Source: Acidimicrobiia bacterium
GTDB taxonomy: Bacteria; Actinomycetota; Acidimicrobiia; Acidimicrobiales; Iamiaceae
NCBI GenBank assembly: GCA_019247975.1
Contig: JAFBAD010000144.1
Coordinates: 1 to 8,577 of the forward strand
Reading direction: 5' to 3'
DNA length: 8,577 nt
Part shown: positions 5,792-8,577 of the stretch, piece after piece
How positions within the stretch are numbered: position 1 is the stretch's first letter
Layout of the letters: each line of letters starts with the position of its first letter
Program-made: the position numbers and the translations under genes
Notes under the pieces: generated by a model
What the model saw: only the letters and a program-made list of their open reading frames with translations
What the model was told of the DNA's origin: nothing
Databases searched by the model: none

Positions 5792-6829
5792 TCAGCGAGA
5801 GCGGCGCCGGGCTCGGCGGACGAGCGCGACCGAGCCGGCGACCGCGCCGGCCGCGAGCGCGCCGGACGCGCCGAGCGCCAGCTCCTGGCGACGTCGCGGG
5901 CTGAGCGTGGCCAGCGGTCCGGCGGGCACCGCGCCCACGTAGGCCTCGTCGTTGCCGACCACCGGCTCCCACCCGGCCGCCTTGAGCCGGTCGTTCGCGA
6001 CCACCCACGCGCCGCGCGCGTAGGCGAGCACGCCGGGCGGCGGCGCTGCGCCGAGGCGCAGGCGCCAGCGCACGTCGGTCAACCGGTCGACCACCCAGCG
6101 GGGCACCCGCACCTTGGCGGTGCCGCCGGCGAGCTCGCGGAACTCGGTCGGGGTGAGCCAGCCGTCGGGCGCGACGTTGAAGACGCCGTCGAGGCGCTGC
6201 TCCGAGGCGAGCTCGATCGCGCTGGTCAGGTCGTCGAGGTGGAGGAACTGCGCCGGCGGGTCGTCGTCGGGGCTGCGCACCTCGCCGGCCGCCCGCAGCG
6301 CGCGGCCGAGCCACCCGATGTGACCCTCCGCAACCGGGGTCGCGGGACGCAGCACGGTGACCGCGACGCCCGGGTGCTGGTCGCGCCACTCGACGGTCAG
6401 CCGCTCGATCTCGGCCTTCTGCACCGCGAACGCCAGGCCCGGATCCGGGCGCAGCGGTGCGTCCTCGGTCAGCGGCACCGGGTTGGTGGCCCAAGCGCCG
6501 TACACGGTGGCTGACGACAACATGACGACGTGCTCCGCGCCCGTCGTCGCGGCGGCGTCGAGCACCCGTCTGGCCATCTCCACGTCCGCCGCTGCGACGA
6601 TCTCGGGGTCGTCGTCGACCGCCGGACCGAAGGCCGAGGCGAGATGGATCACGGTCCTCGCGCCGTCGAAGCGCTCCTTGACGTCGTCGGTCAGGAGGTC
6701 GATCGGGCGGTCCCCCGCGGGCACCGCGTCGCGGTCGAGCGCGATCACGGCGTCGACGGATGGATCGGACGCCAGGCGGGCGCACAGGCGGCGGCCCAGC
6801 GCTCCGGCGGCGCCGGTGACGACGATCAC
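5792..6829 (-). CDS. NAD-dependent epimerase/dehydratase-like SDR with C-terminal membrane anchor
   Basis: An extended short-chain dehydrogenase/reductase, a family acting mainly on nucleotide sugars, steroids or other carbonyl and hydroxyl substrates. With the GTG at 6829 it has 345 residues: Rossmann loop GAAGALG (6-12), acidic LDRD (31-34), VIHLAS (60-65), SSATVYG (105-111), RPATPV (161-166) and FLHLDDL (195-201). The usual YxxxK pair reads FAVQK (134-138): Lys138 is kept but the catalytic Tyr is Phe. At the C-terminus RRR, a hydrophobic Ala/Gly-rich helix (about 317-337) and a run of arginines suggest a tail anchor. In-frame ATG (6889) and GTG (6883) starts would add about 20 polar residues but leave almost no room for promoters before the divergent neighbour, so I chose 6829; this remains open. 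The substrate is unknown and activity is uncertain. Confidence 0.85.
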   Translation of the reverse strand: MIVVTGAAGALGRRLCARLASDPSVDAVIALDRDAVPAGDRPIDLLTDDVKERFDGARTVIHLASAFGPAVDDDPEIVAAADVEMARRVLDAAATTGAEHVVMLSSATVYGAWATNPVPLTEDAPLRPDPGLAFAVQKAEIERLTVEWRDQHPGVAVTVLRPATPVAEGHIGWLGRALRAAGEVRSPDDDPPAQFLHLDDLTSAIELASEQRLDGVFNVAPDGWLTPTEFRELAGGTAKVRVPRWVVDRLTDVRWRLRLGAAPPPGVLAYARGAWVVANDRLKAAGWEPVVGNDEAYVGAVPAGPLATLSPRRRQELALGASGALAAGAVAGSVALVRRARRRSR

Positions 6830-6888
6830 GCCGCGCTGTCGTCCGGGGTTGTCCGGCTCGCCGCGGTCGGGTTCCTGACCCACCCGCA

Positions 6889-6894
6889 TACCAT
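6889..6894 (+). promoter_or_regulatory. Candidate -10 box for a leaderless zincin transcript
   Basis: TACCAT fits TAnnnT and is followed by seven bases and a GTG at 6902. It overlaps the alternative ATG at 6893, so using it as the promoter would select the GTG start. No Shine-Dalgarno and no clear -35 box are visible. Confidence 0.4.
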
Positions 6895-6901
6895 GCCCAC
6901 C

Positions 6902-8128
6902 GTGGCACCGGACGATCCATTCGGATCCGAGGACCCCTTCCGAGGGATGCCGTTCCTCGGCGACCTGGCCCGCCTGATCCAGCAGCAGGGCCCGATCTCG
7001 TGGGATGCGGCCCGCCAGCTCGCGTACTCGATCGCCTCGGGCGGCGTGTCGGAGCCGAACGTCGACCCGGCCGACCGCTTCCAGCTCGAGCAGCTCGCCC
7101 GGGTGGCGGACCTCCACGTGTCGTCGACCACCGGCTTGCCGACGTCGGTCACCGGCCGGCCGCTCACGATCGAACCGGTCACCCGCACCCGCTGGGTGAG
7201 CGCGACCCTCGACGCGTACCGGCCGCTCTTCGAGCGGCTCGCGACCTCGCTCGGCCAGGCCGGCCCCGGCTCGGAACCGCCGGGCACCGAGGTCGACCCG
7301 TTCGAGGACCCGGCGGGTGACCCGACCGCAGCCTGGCTCGGCAACGTGATGCAGTTCCTCACCCCGATGATGATGGGGATGACGGCCGGCTCGATGATCG
7401 GCCACCTCGCGACCCGCAGCTTCGGGCAGTACGACCTGCCGATCCCGCGCCCGGCGAGCGACGAGCTGATGCTCGTCGTGCCGACCATCGACGCGTTCGG
7501 CGAGGAGTGGAGCCTGCCGGCCAACGACCTCCGGCTCTGGGTCTGCCTGCACGAGATCGCGCACCACGCGGTGATCGGCGTGCCCCACGTCCGCCGGCGC
7601 CTCGAGGAGCTGATCGCGGAGTTCGTGGCCGGCTTCCGGCCCGACCCGCGGGCACTCGAGGACCGCATGTCGGACATGGAGCTCGACCCGTCGGCCGTGG
7701 GCGACCTGCAGGGGATCCAGCAGCTGTTCTCCGACCCCGAGATCCTGCTCGGAGCCCGGCGCTCACCCGAGCAGGAGCAGCTCCTCGGCCAGCTCGACGC
7801 GCTGGTGACGGTCATCGTCGGCTACGTCGACCACGTGATGGATCGCATGGGCGAGAACCTCGTCAGCTCCTACGGCATGGTCACCGAGGCGGTCCGGCGC
7901 CGGCGGGTCGAGTCGTCCGACGCCGACCGGTTCGTCGAGCGGATGTTCGGCCTCCACCTCACCCAGGACCGCTACGACCGCGGCGCGGCGTTCGTCGACG
8001 GCGTCGTCGAGCGGGCCGGCACGGAAGGCCTCGACCGCCTGTGGCGCTCCGAGCGGGAGCTGCCGACCCCGGCCGAGGTCGGTGCCCCCGGGCTCTGGCT
8101 GGCCCGCATCGAGCTCCCCGAGGACTGA
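6902..8128 (+). CDS. Zinc-dependent metalloprotease of the Zincin_2 (DUF2342) family
   Basis: The 408-residue protein belongs to the actinobacterial zincin-like family (PF10103, TIGR03624 group), putative zinc peptidases of unknown substrate, one branch of which is linked to coenzyme F420 genomes. The decisive motif is HEIAH at 217-221 inside LWVCLHEIAHHAVIG, the gluzincin-type HExxH where two histidines bind zinc and Glu is the base. The conserved region before it (QYDLPIPRP, about 176-184; LMLVVPTIDAF, 189-199) and the Met-rich helix LTPMMMGMTAGSMIG (153-167) are also typical. There is no signal peptide, so it is probably cytoplasmic. The GTG at 6902 is preferred because TACCAT precedes it by 7 nt; an ATG at 6893 would add only three residues. 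The open frame further upstream is a shadow of the SDR gene. No F420 gene is seen in the window. Confidence 0.9.
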   Translation: MAPDDPFGSEDPFRGMPFLGDLARLIQQQGPISWDAARQLAYSIASGGVSEPNVDPADRFQLEQLARVADLHVSSTTGLPTSVTGRPLTIEPVTRTRWVSATLDAYRPLFERLATSLGQAGPGSEPPGTEVDPFEDPAGDPTAAWLGNVMQFLTPMMMGMTAGSMIGHLATRSFGQYDLPIPRPASDELMLVVPTIDAFGEEWSLPANDLRLWVCLHEIAHHAVIGVPHVRRRLEELIAEFVAGFRPDPRALEDRMSDMELDPSAVGDLQGIQQLFSDPEILLGARRSPEQEQLLGQLDALVTVIVGYVDHVMDRMGENLVSSYGMVTEAVRRRRVESSDADRFVERMFGLHLTQDRYDRGAAFVDGVVERAGTEGLDRLWRSERELPTPAEVGAPGLWLARIELPED

Positions 8129-8142
8129 GCCTCTCGGAGCTC
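8111..8142. terminator. Hairpin shared by two convergent gene ends, possible two-way terminator
   Basis: GAGCTCCCCGAGG (8111-8123) and CCTCTCGGAGCTC (8130-8142) pair at 11 of 13 positions around a six-base loop. The zincin stop codon lies in the loop, and the stop of the minus-strand gene overlaps the foot of the right arm. The 12-bp gap between the stops leaves no other place for a terminator, but there is no U tract, so efficiency is uncertain. Confidence 0.5.
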
Positions 8143-8577
8143 AGTTCGGGCGGTCGACCCGGTCGGGCGGCGGCGGGGGGAAGGGCCCGAGGGTGGTGGG
8201 TTCGTCGTCGGCCCAGTGGACCGGCGCGTCGATGTCGGTGTCGACCGGACTCGCCGGAGGTGCTGGGGGCGCGGGAACCGCGACCGGCTGACCGGCGGCG
8301 TCCCGCTCGAGGATCCGGTTCCAGATCCGCCGCCCCGACCGGCGCAGGCCCCGCTTGGCCGCCTCCTGGACCTCGTTGATCCGGTCGTCGATGACCACCG
8401 CCGTCTCGGTCGCCTTGGACCGCTGCGCGCCGGTGCGGTGCCGCCACGCCAGCGAGCCGATGCCGTAGAGGAACGCGGCGATGCCGGCGCCGAGGGCGAC
8501 GAGGAGGAACCCGACCCAGAGCGGGAACGCGATCAGGCCGAGCAGCGCCCCGATGACCCAGATGATCTGGAACCGGG
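8141..8577 (-). CDS. Membrane protein with proline-rich C-terminal tail, 5' end outside window
   Basis: The frame stays open from the stop at 8141 to the window edge, about 145 codons, without an ATG; only its 3' half would be found from the internal GTG at 8398. The visible protein begins with two hydrophobic stretches, FQIIWVIGALLGLIAF and a following LWVGFLLVALGAGIAAFLYG, which look like a membrane hairpin. A basic segment follows (WRHRTGAQRSK), then a charged helical part (DDRINEVQEAAKRGLRRSGR) and a Pro/Ala/Asp-rich tail ending PPPPPDRVDRPN. The hydrophobic pattern running upstream of the GTG is the main reason to prefer a longer gene. I do not recognise the family, and no enzymatic motif is visible. 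It converges with the zincin gene, 12 bp apart. It is partial because of the window edge, not because of a lesion. Confidence 0.65.
   Translation of the reverse strand, partial: RFQIIWVIGALLGLIAFPLWVGFLLVALGAGIAAFLYGIGSLAWRHRTGAQRSKATETAVVIDDRINEVQEAAKRGLRRSGRRIWNRILERDAAGQPVAVPAPPAPPASPVDTDIDAPVHWADDEPTTLGPFPPPPPDRVDRPN

Noticed and set aside
6530..6892. Upstream extension of the zincin frame
   Set aside because: It is antisense to the SDR coding region and lacks homology; the family N-terminus begins near PDDPFG.
5001..6920. 639-codon minus-strand open frame across the HtrA-like and SDR genes
   Set aside because: It crosses the long inverted repeat and two recognisable genes, and its translation is Arg/Pro/Gly-rich with no motif.
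6830..7588. Upstream extension of the SDR frame
   Set aside because: It is antisense to the zincin gene, with low-complexity Arg/Gly/Ala content before the Rossmann motif.

Overview
The window is very GC-rich, uses GTG starts freely and is densely packed with genes, which fits a high-GC actinobacterium. The HtrA-like protein with the N-terminal motif DRLWRHPSE, the Zincin_2 metalloprotease and the Liv-type transporter lean towards an Acidimicrobiia-like lineage. This is inference: the window contains no rRNA or other marker gene.

Layout. (1) Positions 1-2563, minus strand: a branched-chain amino acid (HAAT/Liv-type) ABC transporter operon in the order livG-livF-livH-livM, with livM cut by the window edge. 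Gaps are 4 bp or less and livG/livF overlap by one base. No substrate-binding protein gene is present here. (2) 2564-2740: a 177-bp spacer with a short dyad and a GCGAGCGAA-type tandem repeat. (3) 2741-4416, minus strand: a tight three-gene unit of moaE (molybdopterin synthase large subunit), a 62-residue single-pass membrane protein and an MreB-like actin. The junctions are an ATGA overlap and a direct TGA-GTG contact. (4) 4417-4529: a divergent promoter region. (5) 4530-5699, plus strand: a membrane-anchored HtrA-fold protein with a PDZ domain in which all three catalytic positions are replaced. (6) 5700-5791: a convergent spacer dominated by a long inverted repeat. (7) 5792-6829, minus strand: an NAD-dependent epimerase/dehydratase-like SDR with Phe at the catalytic Tyr position and a C-terminal membrane anchor. 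(8) 6902-8128, plus strand: a Zincin_2 (DUF2342) metalloprotease with HEIAH. (9) 8141-8577, minus strand: the 3' part of a membrane-protein gene with a proline-rich tail, open to the window edge.

How the genes relate. Only the transporter genes form an obvious functional set. The moaE/membrane peptide/mreB-like unit is translationally coupled but joins genes with no known shared role. Three separate genes (the HtrA-like protein, the SDR and the MreB-like protein) carry substitutions at residues normally needed for catalysis, so all three may be binding or regulatory proteins. Three genes (moaE, the HtrA-like gene and the zincin) have a TAnnnT hexamer 6-8 bases before a GTG start, as expected for leaderless mRNAs. 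I found no mobile element, CRISPR array, tRNA or rRNA. I see unusual proteins and a suggestive operon, but no clear-cut new defence or biosynthetic system.
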